Assembly (NCBI GenBank): GCA_003254925.1
Contig: QANZ01032509.1
Coordinates: 117,385 to 181,384 of the forward strand
DNA from: Chamaecrista fasciculata
Lineage: Eukaryota > Streptophyta > Magnoliopsida > Fabales > Fabaceae
DNA length: 64,000 nt
Direction: 5' to 3'
Within the stretch, counting starts at the first letter, position 1, and the number at the start of each line of letters is the position of its first letter. A program made the translations under genes and the position numbers. A model generated the notes under the pieces. The model saw only the letters and a list, made by a program, of their open reading frames with translations, had not been told where the DNA came from and did no database searches. Below, one piece after another: positions 11,501 to 22,319 of this stretch.

Positions 11501-14500
11501 ATTCCCATAGAAGCTATACTCTTAAAAATTTCAACCATACCTTTCCACGAACTGCATCATGTAGATTATGCTTGTCAATGAAGTCAAATATCTCAGGTTT
11601 CATAAGCTGAAATTTTCAACAAAAAAAAACGGACAAGGAAAGAAAATTAATAGTCAATACTAATAGACAAAAGACCTTAGATTATTAAAGCATTTGTGTG
11701 ACACATAATCAATGTAATGCATTAACACCACCTACATCAGCAAACAATGAAAAGGCTTTCTCATATTGCCCATCAATTACATATAACTCAGCCAATGCCT
11801 GACCCAAAAAAAAAAAAAACATTAGTGCAAATAGATGGTTAACATATTCAAGATGCTAATACAAAAGACCAGACTTACTTCCTTGAGTGAATCAGTCATG
11901 GATGACGAACTAAGCTGAGGTTCAATGGCTGAAATAACAGGCAATGCAGAATAAATTACAGATGGCCAGGATTTGACAGTGGACAAGAGATTCTTATGAA
12001 AAGAAGGATTTGTAGCCAATGCAACAAGAGCAACCTGTGGAACCAAAAGCAGAATTAAAAATATTTTATCCTAATATTGTGTATACTGTGGAAAGACATT
12101 GCTTGAAACAAAGTTGTCTTTGTCCTCCTAGCTTACCTCATAAGCGGTGTCACTCAATCTGGGGCTATCTGTAGGCATATAAGGAACCAAAACAGGAAGT
12201 TGACGAAGGTGTGCAAAGTGGAAAACCCATCTGTTAAAAGCAGTCCATTGACAGTGGATAAACAAGAACATTACAACAGATGAACAGAATAATAAACAAT
12301 GGCAAGTTATACCTTTCCCACGCTGAAGCTGATCCTCGCAGTAACTTGGGACACAAAGAAGCTGCTTCAGAATATTTTCTTTCCACAATTAGATGATCAA
12401 GGTACCTAGACCCCACCTACATAAATTGCACCAAAAATGAGAAACTCAAACCCCAGTTATGCTCAAAGTCATCAAGAGAGGGGGGCATGTAAGTGTATAA
12501 TAACAACTTAGTTACTAGTTAGTTAGTTTGTTAAGTCAGGTTCTAACTAACTACTCTAGTGATTACTCATGTATAAATAGATCCTATTGTACTACACTTT
12601 CTCATATATGAATATTCTCTTTTCCTACCTATCATATTTTCTTAATATGGTATCAGAGCCTTACGCTCTTTAGGAAAGAAAAAAATCAAATTCGCATGGT
12701 TTAGGCGTAGTCAGATANGATCATATAGGCAAACTGAATTAAATAGTTTATATAATGAAAAAACACTTCATCAAATGATAAACAATGTAAGTTTCATTTT
12801 CCCTTCTGAACATGCATCTTGAGAGTGTAATATCATAATGTTATTGATAGCAAAATAAATGACAACCAATCACAATATATATTTAAAAAAACTAGTTAAA
12901 TTTTCTTAATTACTTGTCTCCTTATACATGCAATTAACATGAACAAACATGTGATTCAATTACTTACGTACACATCCTAACACCAAAGTCGTGTTACTAA
13001 TGGTGTAAATATAGGAATAATAAAATTCGCAAATATTAAGATTAGGGGACATATTGGGCGGGGAATATTAGACTATTTTCAAGTGTTGTCAGGGAATTTA
13101 GATACTTATAATTTTTTGACTAGAGTTTAACTTTACTATATGAGAATTGCTAAGCACTTAGTTTGTCAGCTAATCATTTGAAATTATAATTGTTATTCAG
13201 GGGTTCTCACTATCGCATACATCTTACTTTAAAATGAAGAGAACAGATTGAATTATGATAAAGATAATAAGTACCTCATCAAGAAGTTCACTTCTTCCCT
13301 GACCTGATTCAACTGCAGCCAAAGCTTTTTCATGCCAATTATGTTGAAGGAGCCATGCAATATGATCTTCAGCATCCCTAATAATCAAAATGTATTCATT
13401 TCTCTCCATATTTTAATTTCCATTTTTTCTTATTTGTATAACAACTTATAGCATAAAGCAAAACAATGCTGACATATGAAGACACAAAATATATCTTAGC
13501 AAGAAACCAAAACTAAAGCATGAAGTCCATTTGCCTTGATTACTATTCCTACTTCCAAGTGAACCTAGTCCCTTGAGGATAATGAATAGACTAGTAACTC
13601 AAATGCCAAAGTTGTTGTCGCAAGGGAATGATTAGAGAGGGAAAGGGTAATATATAAAGACATTTATTTTCCATGAGAAAATATAACAAATGCTGAAGGA
13701 TCTCTGGCATAGAGGAGAATACAGCCATTTTCTGAAAGCACATTGAGACAACTCAAATTTATTTATAAAAAGCAAATAATAGTTCATCAGATAATATTAA
13801 TATTTGTTAAACAGTGTAACAGTATTAACAAACTTTTATTATCAGGGAAACACTGATGGCCCTTAGTAAAATACTGCATCAAAATATTCTTCCATGTCTA
13901 GCAATAAGCTGTCAAGGGCATTCTATTGGATATACAACATCATTACTATTATTATTCTTTGTGCTACATAAAATAACGTTTAAATAAAAATCTTTTTGAA
14001 AATAATAATTTCTATTATTCCTCACCCTGACTCAGTGACTCCTCCATACCAGGAGAGAGAAGAAAATAAAATTATGAATGCGAAGTATATTTACCATCTT
14101 CAAATACTAACTAACCAAGAGACCCATGATTAACACATCAATCATTCAGTAGATGTATAAGATTTAAAATATCTTTTTCTCCTTTACTTTTTTTTTGTGA
14201 TAATTTATAATTAATCACACATGCACACATATATAATCATCGAGAAAAGTATTACAAAATAAAGAAGTTAATATTAACCTTGGTTTCGCAATAACTACAT
14301 CCTTTGGGGATACAATATAGTAAAGTGGTTCATCACCAGCAGCCCACTGACCGCCAGCATAACTGCTACCTACATTTGAACAGAAAGCGATTATTATTTT
14401 TAAGCAAGACCACTTCGTGCACAAAACATAGATCATGCTTAACACTAACCAAAAGTTAACCTGAGAAGGGAGCATGAGCAAGGGAATAGTCCTTTGCCTT

Positions 14501-16675
14501 GTAATGCTCAAAGCCATATACTGGTAAAGCATCTGTTGAAAGTTCATCATTGTTCCATGTTATTACACGAACTTCTGGTCTTTGTGCATTGCCCTGTTTA
14601 AAATATGATTGCCCAACTTTAAAACAAACCAAGGTATCCAAATTTAACAAAACACAACAAAGAAAGAATTGCCTCACTTTTCTTGCCTATCAAGATATAC
14701 AATAAGCATTAATTACTAAGTCATAACAAAGTAAGCAATGTAACAGAAAATTTCAGTTGAGGTTGACTAGTTTGTCAGCAGCAACATGATGCTAATTTGT
14801 TACATGGCTTATCCAACAATAGTAAGTCATATAAATCTGATAAAAAAAATATTAAGTCATATAAAGAATTACAATTGAGCCAATTAATTATTTGGTCCTC
14901 CATATCAAAAACAAGGGGAAAAAACACAAAGGCAAAACAAATTTCCAATATGTCCAAGTAATATGGACCAGGACTATGAGCTTATGACCATTACACTTTG
15001 AAATGGTTGGAGGCAGCTTCAAGATCTTTTATTGGGGAAAAACAAAACATCATAGCTCAAAAAAAATAATGGATCAGTATAATAGGCTCAAAGTCAATAT
15101 GAGATGCAAATCAATTTCATTTTATCATAAGCACGTGATACCTGTCGTGAAGGAGCAGTGCTACTAAAGTCCTTTTCTCCATCTTCTTCAGGAATATAAG
15201 CAAGAACAACCAAAGCATCACCAAACGGTGCAATGCCAGAGATGAAATAGGTGGTTTGAAAAGATGCCACAATATCCACCTGGTTCATACTAGACATGGG
15301 GACTTGCCTATTTATCCCATTGGCTGTACTGTGAATTGGTCTTATTGACGCAATTTTGACAGATGTTCCCCAACCAATTACCAAGAGGGCATCATCCTGG
15401 AACAGTACGATAAAGACAAAGAAAAATGTAATTGCATCAGTTCAAGAAACCAGACCAAGCCTTTAATTTAATTACAGCAGCAGAAGCTGCTTTCCAGAAT
15501 GAGATGTCCCACCAGCATGCCTGCTTAAATATTTGACTAACCTGCCAAACTAACTGAGGAAGCAATATCTCAGGCCGTGGGATCCCTCGTGGTTTTTGGA
15601 TGAATGTTATACGTTGGTTATTGGCAGTATCATAAACCTTCACTCCTGCATCATTTGCCCAAGCAACAAGACTTGTTCTCCACTTCACAGCATGTATTGA
15701 GCCTTCGCCAGAGTGCAAAACCTTTTTTTTTTTGGAGGTGGGGGGGGAAAGGGGAGAATTTTTTTATAATTAATAAATTAAAAACTAGAAAGAACCGAAG
15801 TTATATTATAATGATCGGAAAATTCCCACAAACCTGATCACGATAGCCTAACCATGTCTTTGAGTTAAGATATAAATGACCAGCCAAACCACCAGCAGCA
15901 AATCTCTTGGATGTTTTTCTAGAATAATTTGGGTCCAGAGCAATAGCTTTCATTGGGCGATGATACGTAAATTTCATTTTCTCATCAGTGAATAGGCTGT
16001 TTATTGCAACAGATCCATCATCAGAACAGCTTCCAATATATTCACCTTCAAGGTCAAAGCTAAGGTCATTAACAACAGCAGCATGAGCAGCAAATTCCTT
16101 CACCTGTAAAAAAGGAACTTGGTTAGACAAATTCTCAAAACAAAACCGCTATCTCAAAGAGAATTGTAGCAATAATCCAAAATAATGCATATGATATCTC
16201 ATTCGGACCATGTCAACGCCAAGGTAAGGACCCTGACACTGTATTTTGTATGATAGCCATAACTTCTGATACACACTAGAACCAGATGACACCCAAACAT
16301 GTTGTTAGTCACATTTCAAGGTAGGGGAAGGGCAAAATTGTCAAGCCCAGAAGACTATGGTCAAGTCCTGACTCTCGAATTCACAAAAAAATATGCAAGA
16401 ATTGGGGATAGAGTTAGCACTTAGGAGACCTGATTCCCAAGAAAATCAATGATATGGATAGTGCCACCATGGGTGCCGACTGCGATCATCCGCTCGGAGA
16501 CTGCGATACAGGACGCTCCATCACTCGCTAGAAGCGAAGGTATGCTACCTCCCATTCTCTGGTACTTAAGCCTCGGCTCCTCTTCTTCTTCTTCTTCTTC
16601 TTCTTCTTCCTCTTCGTCCTCCTCCTCTCTCTCGTCGTCTCCTTCGACGCCGTTCTGAGTCGGAATCGGAGCCAT
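8554..16675 (-). CDS. VPS41: Vacuolar protein sorting-associated protein 41 homologue (HOPS subunit)
   Basis: VPS41 is the Rab7-binding subunit of the HOPS complex, which tethers late endosomes and vesicles to the vacuole. Nineteen exons, in coding order: 16430-16675, 15834-16103, 15542-15721, 15142-15396, 14461-14593, 14279-14369, 13275-13377, 12313-12416, 12137-12230, 11879-12034, 11736-11798, 11541-11606, 10344-10544, 9990-10067, 9790-9909, 9610-9690, 9422-9507, 9093-9174, 8554-8994. They total 2850 bp (949 residues), in frame, all GT-AG. An acidic N-terminal run (Glu-rich, residues ~13-33) precedes a WD40-type propeller (GGLAGHLYLNSKTWLGYRDQ, VIGWGTSVKIASI). A clathrin-repeat helical region follows (YLDHLIVERKYSEAASLCPK). 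The C terminus is a RING-like zinc module (GGGRCCICFDPF ... FFCCHAYHTTC ... RCILC). Length and domain order match plant VPS41. Intron 7 contains a copia LTR remnant and an N base. Confidence 0.96.
12475..12717 (+). mobile_element. Copia-type LTR remnant ending at a tRNA-Met primer binding site
   Basis: An LTR-like stretch (about 12490-12650, with 'ttagttagtttgttaagtca' and 'atgtataaatagatcc') runs directly into 'tggtatcagagccttacg' at 12654. That is the tRNA-iMet primer binding site used by plant copia elements. The match ends near the single N at 12718, with no coding sequence. The element lies in VPS41 intron 7 in antisense orientation to the gene. Confidence 0.7.
16578..16625. repeat. Trinucleotide run encoding the poly-Glu tract of VPS41
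   Basis: A CTT/CTC trinucleotide run (GAA/GAG on the coding strand) gives about 13 consecutive Glu codons in exon 1 of VPS41. It is a likely length-variable coding microsatellite. Confidence 0.85.
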
Positions 16676-17064
16676 TCGTATAGTTATTCCCGGCGGCTTC
16701 GTGATTGGTCTCCGAAGGGTCTGAGAAAGTTGAATTACGAACTGGAAACAAGGAATGAAGGAAGTCAGAGATCTGTTTGGCTAATTCAGTGGGCACTAAT
16801 AATGATAAATCCTCCTTTAAAGGAAATTAGATTTAGAGAGGAAAAGTGAAGAATGTTTTGGTGAAAAGGTGGAGACGAAGAAGGTTTGGTTTTCGCCGTT
16901 TTCTTCCGTCCAATTGGTAATTTATTACATTCACGACAAAAATAAGCGGCTAGTGAACAGAACGCCACGTCCTCCCTCTCCCGCCTCAAAATAAAAGGAA
17001 ATTAGTAGCATTTTAGCAACTATCAGTAAACCCTTTTTCTTTTCTTTTCTTTTAGGTAAAACCT

Positions 17065-17500
17065 TCATATAAATTCTAATATGGTCTCAAATATATTTTT
17101 AATTCTATTTTGATCATTAAAGTTTTTAATTTTTTTCACCGTTAATCTCTATTTTGTCATTATCTCTGAATTTAATAACTAACATAAACATTTTTTCTTT
17201 CAACATGTCATAAAAATGAGAGTCAAAGATAAATACATATTAGTATCACAATCTCATTCATCTTCCATGAGAATTTGTAAGTAGAGGTTGAATTGAAATA
17301 AAGAAAATATGTATTTCTCATGTTTTCTTTGTATCACCTCATTTATTAAAATAAGTATGAAAGAGAAATTATCTAAATCGGTTATGCAATTCTAAGATAA
17401 AGATGAAATAAATGGGAAACTCAAAAAAATAAAAACAAGAAGAAAAATACTTTATGAACCAAAATAAAATTCATTCTATATTTTAAGGACTAATATGAAA
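17065..17500. mobile_element. Fold-back element, family A, upstream of VPS41
   Basis: It contains the family phrases ('taaaaccttcatataaattc', 'aattctattttgatcattaa') and an inverted right arm ('accaaaataaaattcattct', 'aaggactaatatgaaatatt'). It is non-coding and begins about 400 bp upstream of the VPS41 start codon. Confidence 0.55.
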
Positions 17501-19347
17501 TATTGATCTTTATCTTGAGATGAGATTCAGAATAGAATAGTAGTTTATTAAGGGAATAGTAGTTGACTAGGGTCTAGGGGCATGCGAGTTTGCACTTTAG
17601 GTTTCCTACTTACTACTCTGTCTGCTGTCACGTTTTTTTGTGGCAATCTCGTCCGCAACAATACATGATGAACTGATGAAGACCTTACTTGAAACGTGTC
17701 ACCTTGTCCGTTGGTCATTTTAAAACGAGGAATGATCCTATTTGTTTACATATTTAAAAATCTGATCATAATTTATAAAATTTTCTTATCTGCAACACTC
17801 AATTATTATTTTATCTTATAAATATATCTATAATATCTATAATTACTTATACTTTAATATACATAAAAAACATTTTAGTCATTTTAATTATATAATAATT
17901 ATAGATATTTGTAATGAAGGTTTGAAGGAAAGTTATGTCATTTTTTACTTAATTTTTTTTAACTCCCTATCCACAAGAATCTATCTTCTCACTTCTTCCA
18001 TATCTTTCTCTATCCATCACAATCCCACTAAAATTTTAATTTTAGATTATCCTATACTTCTATTATATTTCTACATCAATCTTGTATCATTTTATTCTAA
18101 ACTCTATTCTATGCTTTTTTATTCATGACTCAGGGAGTAACTTTACTTTCTCTTCCAACAACCATGACTAATTGCATGTTTTCATTGGTTTATTACACTG
18201 ATGTTCTCTTCTGATTTTCTTTTTCTTCTTCTCCTTTTTTCTTATAGCCAAAGTCTAAGAAGTGTGTATGAGATCAGTAACTTCGCTTTTTCTTCCTACA
18301 GCCACTATTAATTACATTTTGACTTTGATTTCTTTGACATTGGATCTTTGATTTCTTTAGTGATGGACAAATGAATGGACTCTTCCAAACATAACGATTG
18401 ATGATGCATATAGTATAGTTAGTGAAACATACAAGGCAACGAAAAAGTCCATAAAATGGAGCAACCAGGGGGCATCCATGTTTCTGTTGTGCTGTTATGT
18501 GTTAGTGTGCACTTTTTAACGAATTTGAATAATGTATATCCATGTTTCTGTTTTGCGGTTATGTCATATTGTGCATATAGAAAAAAAAATTCATCATGAG
18601 CAACTCATAACTTCAATTTTATCACATTCAGATTTGAAATGAGAGATATATAATCATATTAAGTAGTTGAGAATCAATTATGGTGCATATTAAGAAATAT
18701 TAAGGACTAAAATAGAACTCTTGGAAAACATTAACAGTCAAAATAGAATAAAAAATATTAAGGATCAAAACAAAATTTTGAGTAAACATTAGACATTAAA
18801 ATAAAATTTGATTTTTGACCGATTAAAATATCAATATATTTAATATTTAATTTGTTCTCTTTATTTGTTTCTATTTCTTCAGCACTTCATACTAAAAAAA
18901 TATACTAAGGATAATATAAAGTATATAAGGAAAGGGACGTTGTGTGTTATACNACGCAAATATGTATGTAAAATAAATGAGGGACTAAATCGTTAACTCA
19001 GTAAAAAAAAGGGGATCAAATAATAATTTTTCTCTTATTATTAATTTTGTACTATAGTTTTAAAATGTGGACAACCAGAAAGGGGTGGAGCCATATAATA
19101 TAAGATACAAGGAAAGGGACGTTGTGTGTTATACAGAGCTAACAAGATGACAGGATGTGGTGGATCAAAGTTGACATCAATTTTACTCTTAGCAACTCCT
19201 ATGTTGAAGCAAAATGTTTTCGATCCCTTAAAAGTGACAATGTCCCATTGACTGATAAAAAGAAAAATAAAACACACGTTCTTACATGTATTTATAAATT
19301 GACTTATTTTTACAGAAAGGTTGACCCAAAATTTTACAAAAACTTAT
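17501..19347. other. Divergent intergenic region, non-coding, with one assembly N
   Basis: AT-rich sequence with no gene. Family A-like phrases recur at about 18640-18840. A single N at 18953 follows 'ggaaagggacgttgtgtgtt' plus 'atac' (18929-18952), and the same 24 bases recur at 19111-19134. This duplication across an N suggests an assembly join. Confidence 0.6.
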
Positions 19348-19356
19348 TTATTATTA

Positions 19357-19785
19357 GGGTAAATTGCACTTTGGTATCCTGCGGTTTGACCCTATTTCAC
19401 TTTGGTACCATGTGGTTTGAAACCTGACACTTTGGTACCCTGTGGTATTCTTCATTAACACTTTGGTACCCTTTGGAGCTATTTTGTAATTTTAACCATA
19501 ACAAATTTTGCAAAAATTACATATTGACCCTAAAAATTTTTCAAAAAATTATAAATAGGTCCCTAGATACATATTATCTAGGGACTAAAATGAAAACTTT
19601 AAAAAAATTTAGGGTCAATATGTAATTTTTACAAAATTTGTTATGGTTAAAATTATAAAATAACTCCTAAGGGTACCAAAGTGTTAATGGAGAATACCAC
19701 AGGGTACCAAAGTATCAGGTTTCAAACCACAGGATACCAAAGTAAAATATGGTCAAACCACAAGATACCAAAGTGTAATTTACCC
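19357..19785. mobile_element. MULE-type MITE (element A) with 9 bp target duplication
   Basis: This 429 bp element has long inverted ends. The left end is 'gggtaaattgcactttggta' and the right end is 'taccaaagtgtaatttaccc'. Inner arms (GGTACC-containing phrases around 19405-19470 and 19675-19730) also pair. It is flanked by TTATTATTA at 19348-19356 and 19786-19794. A 9 bp duplication with long TIRs fits the Mutator-like group. The TSD is low in complexity, which weakens the call slightly. No coding sequence. Confidence 0.75.
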
Positions 19786-20594
19786 TTATTATTATTTGGA
19801 CAAAGTGTAAATTTGGTCTCACATCTTTTGCTCAATTTCTAATTTGGTCCTGTATTTTTTTTTGTTGCAATTTTGGTCCTATATCTTTGCAAAAGGTCCC
19901 AATTTTGATCTCATATCATTTTTTGTCTCATATCTTTTAGTCAAGTTGCAGAATTAGTCTCATATCTTTACAAAATGATCAATCATTAGTTAATCCTTTT
20001 GGTACCAAAGTATCAAGTTTCAAACCACAGGATACCAAAGTAAAATATGGTCAAACCACAAGGTACCAAAGTGTAATTTACCCTTATTATTATTTGGACA
20101 AAGTGTAAATTTGGTCTCACATCTTTTGCTCAATTTCTAATTTGGTCCTGTATTTTTTTTGTTGCAATTTTGGTCCTATATCTTTGCAAAAGGTCCCAAT
20201 TTTGATCTCATATCATTTTTTGTCTCATATCTTTTAGTCAAGTTGCAGAATTAGTCCCATATCTTTACAAAATGATCAATCATTAGTTAATCCTTTTGGT
20301 ACCAAAGTATCAAGTTTCAAACCACAGGATACCAAAGTAAAATATGGTCAAACCACAAGGTACCAAAGTGTAATTTACCCTTATTATTATTTGGACAAAG
20401 TGTAAATTTGGTCTCACATCTTTTGCTCAATTTCTAATTTGGTCCTGTATTTTTTTTGTTGCAATTTTGGTCCTATATCTTTGCAAAAGGTCCCAATTTT
20501 GATCTCATATCATTTTTTGTCTCATATCTTTTAGTCAAGTTGCAGAATTAGTCCCATATCTTTACAAAATGATCAATCATTAGTTAATCCTTTT
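19701..20594. repeat. Three tandem copies of a ~298 bp unit spanning the A/B element junction
   Basis: The phrase 'ttcaaaccacaggatacca' starts at 19721, 20019 and 20316, a spacing of 298 and 297. Each unit contains the right TIR of element A, the TTATTATTATT junction and the left half of element B. Copies two and three are nearly identical to each other. Copy one differs at a few positions (for example 'gtctcatatc' against 'gtcccatatc'). Confidence 0.92.
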
Positions 20595-20751
20595 GTTAAG
20601 ATATGGGACCACTTTTAAACTTGACCTAAAGATATAGGATAAATTTTGTAATTAATCCAAAGATATAGAACCAAATCTGAAAAAAAAAAAAAAGATATGG
20701 AACCAAATTGAAAACTGTGCAAAAGATATGAGACCAAATTTACACTTAACC
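19798..20751. mobile_element. MULE-type element B, inserted at the flank of element A
   Basis: The left end 'ggacaaagtgtaaatttggt' pairs with the right end 'accaaatttacacttaacc'. Pairing continues with 'ctcaatttctaatttggtcc' against 'ggaaccaaattgaaaactgt'. It is flanked by TTATTATTT at 19789-19797 and 20752-20760. The left target duplication overlaps that of element A, so B landed at A's border. The interior has been lengthened by the tandem triplication at 19701-20594. Confidence 0.72.
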
Positions 20752-20834
20752 TTATTATTTTTGCATGTATGTTTTTAAAACTTCCAGCAAATGTTATTTA
20801 TAATTTTCATTTTGTTTTTTCAAAAGGCCACATT

Positions 20835-21442
20835 TAGGGGTGTTCAAAACCGAACCAAACTGATTGAACCAAACCAAACTGAACCAAAACCGACATTCAA
20901 ATGGTTTGGTTTGGTTTCATTTTTCTTAATTTTGGGCGGTTCGGTTCGATGGCGGTTTGACACTTCACCAAACCGAACCAAACCGCAACTATGCAATTGT
21001 ATATAAATAATACAATACATTTTATATATATATATATATATAGTATTTATGCGTTCCTCCACTAGTACACTAAAACAAATAAACAATGAGGCCCAGCCTA
21101 TGAAACTATAACCTAAAGACCAAAAGTAAAAATTGAAAAACTAGCCGCATAGACATTTGACATTTCAATTCGCATTCAAAGTTCCAAACTGAAACCAGTG
21201 AAAGACCAAACCCTAACATCTATATTTCGTCTTCTCCCATTCGCATTCAAAGTCCCATTTCGTCTTCAGTTTCATAACTTAATGAACATAGTGCTGCCAC
21301 TTTTCAGATGTCATGAAATTAGTACTTTTTATATTAGTTTAGTTTGATATTTTTTTCAAACCGAACGGTTTGAGTTTTCTCCAAACTGATGCGAGCGGTT
21401 CGGTTTAAAAAACCATTTTAAACCGCCCAACGAACACCCCTA
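20835..21442. mobile_element. hAT-type MITE with perfect 8 bp target duplication
   Basis: This 608 bp element has terminal inverted repeats TAGGGGTGTTC and GAACACCCCTA. It is flanked by the perfect direct repeat GCCACATT at 20827-20834 and 21443-21450. Subterminal 'aaccgaacc' and 'ggttcggtt' motifs are repeated in both orientations at both ends, as expected for transposase binding sites. It has no transposase, so it is non-autonomous. An 8 bp duplication with this TIR is typical of the hAT superfamily. Confidence 0.9.
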
Positions 21443-21450
21443 GCCACATT

Positions 21451-22319
21451 ATTAACATATATATACTATACTATTCTCTTTAAAACACAGATATGATGAT
21501 TTCCTTCCCCTCTTTTTTCCTACAAAAGAAAATTGTATTTAGTTTTATTTTAAGTTAAAACCTCATTTAATTCATGAACTATATGTGAATTTCGTTTTTA
21601 TTCTTAAATAATTTTTTGTTTCATTTTTATTTTAAAATTTATTCATTTGTTTTACTATCCAAAACATAATTTTATTTGATTTTTAATCTCTACGACTACT
21701 ATTATTATTATTCATTTCGTTTTTATTTGTTAATTTATTTATTAAAACATTAAATGTCTAACTCAACAACAATAACAGAAATCATAGAAAATCACCATTG
21801 AGACTAACTGTAAATAAATAAATCAAAAATCAAAAATCAAAATACAACAATGTCGATAAGCTACCAAACAATGCATTTGAATTAGGATGGTCATAATTTT
21901 TTATTTTTTTTTTTAGAAAAAGGCAAGCATAGAGCATAATTTGGTCGTCTTTCCAGAAAATAAAAGGAAATCGTATTTTTAGTTCTCCGATTCCCTCATA
22001 CTAAGATTTCCATGACAAAATTCCTGTTCGCAATAGCGAGTTCGTCAAAACAACAATCACATTTCACAATCATGCAGTAAGCGTCTCGATGAGTGAAGAC
22101 CCAAAGTCTGCGACAAGCAATTAACTACGTGAAGAACCAAATTCGCCTCTCACAGACATCTTCATCCTTGTCCTAAACTCAGAATAACACAGATTTACCA
22201 GTAAAACTTGGCGAATCGGATAATTGATACAGCTAGAAGGGCATAATACCAATTAATTCACTCACCCTGGCCCCTTGAGATGGGATTGTTACCACTTGAT
22301 CTCGGGGACTTGAGTTGAA
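21451..22319. other. Promoter and 5' untranslated region of VPS50
   Basis: No gene. The region at 21540-21850 is a diverged fragment resembling family A ('taaaacctcatttaattcat'). From about 21950 the base composition rises toward that of a transcribed leader, ending at the VPS50 ATG (22320). Confidence 0.5.

Noticed and set aside
16449..16796. Poly-Ser and Arg-rich open frames overlapping VPS41 exon 1
   Set aside because: They are other-frame readings of the GAA/GAG repeat in a well-supported VPS41 exon.
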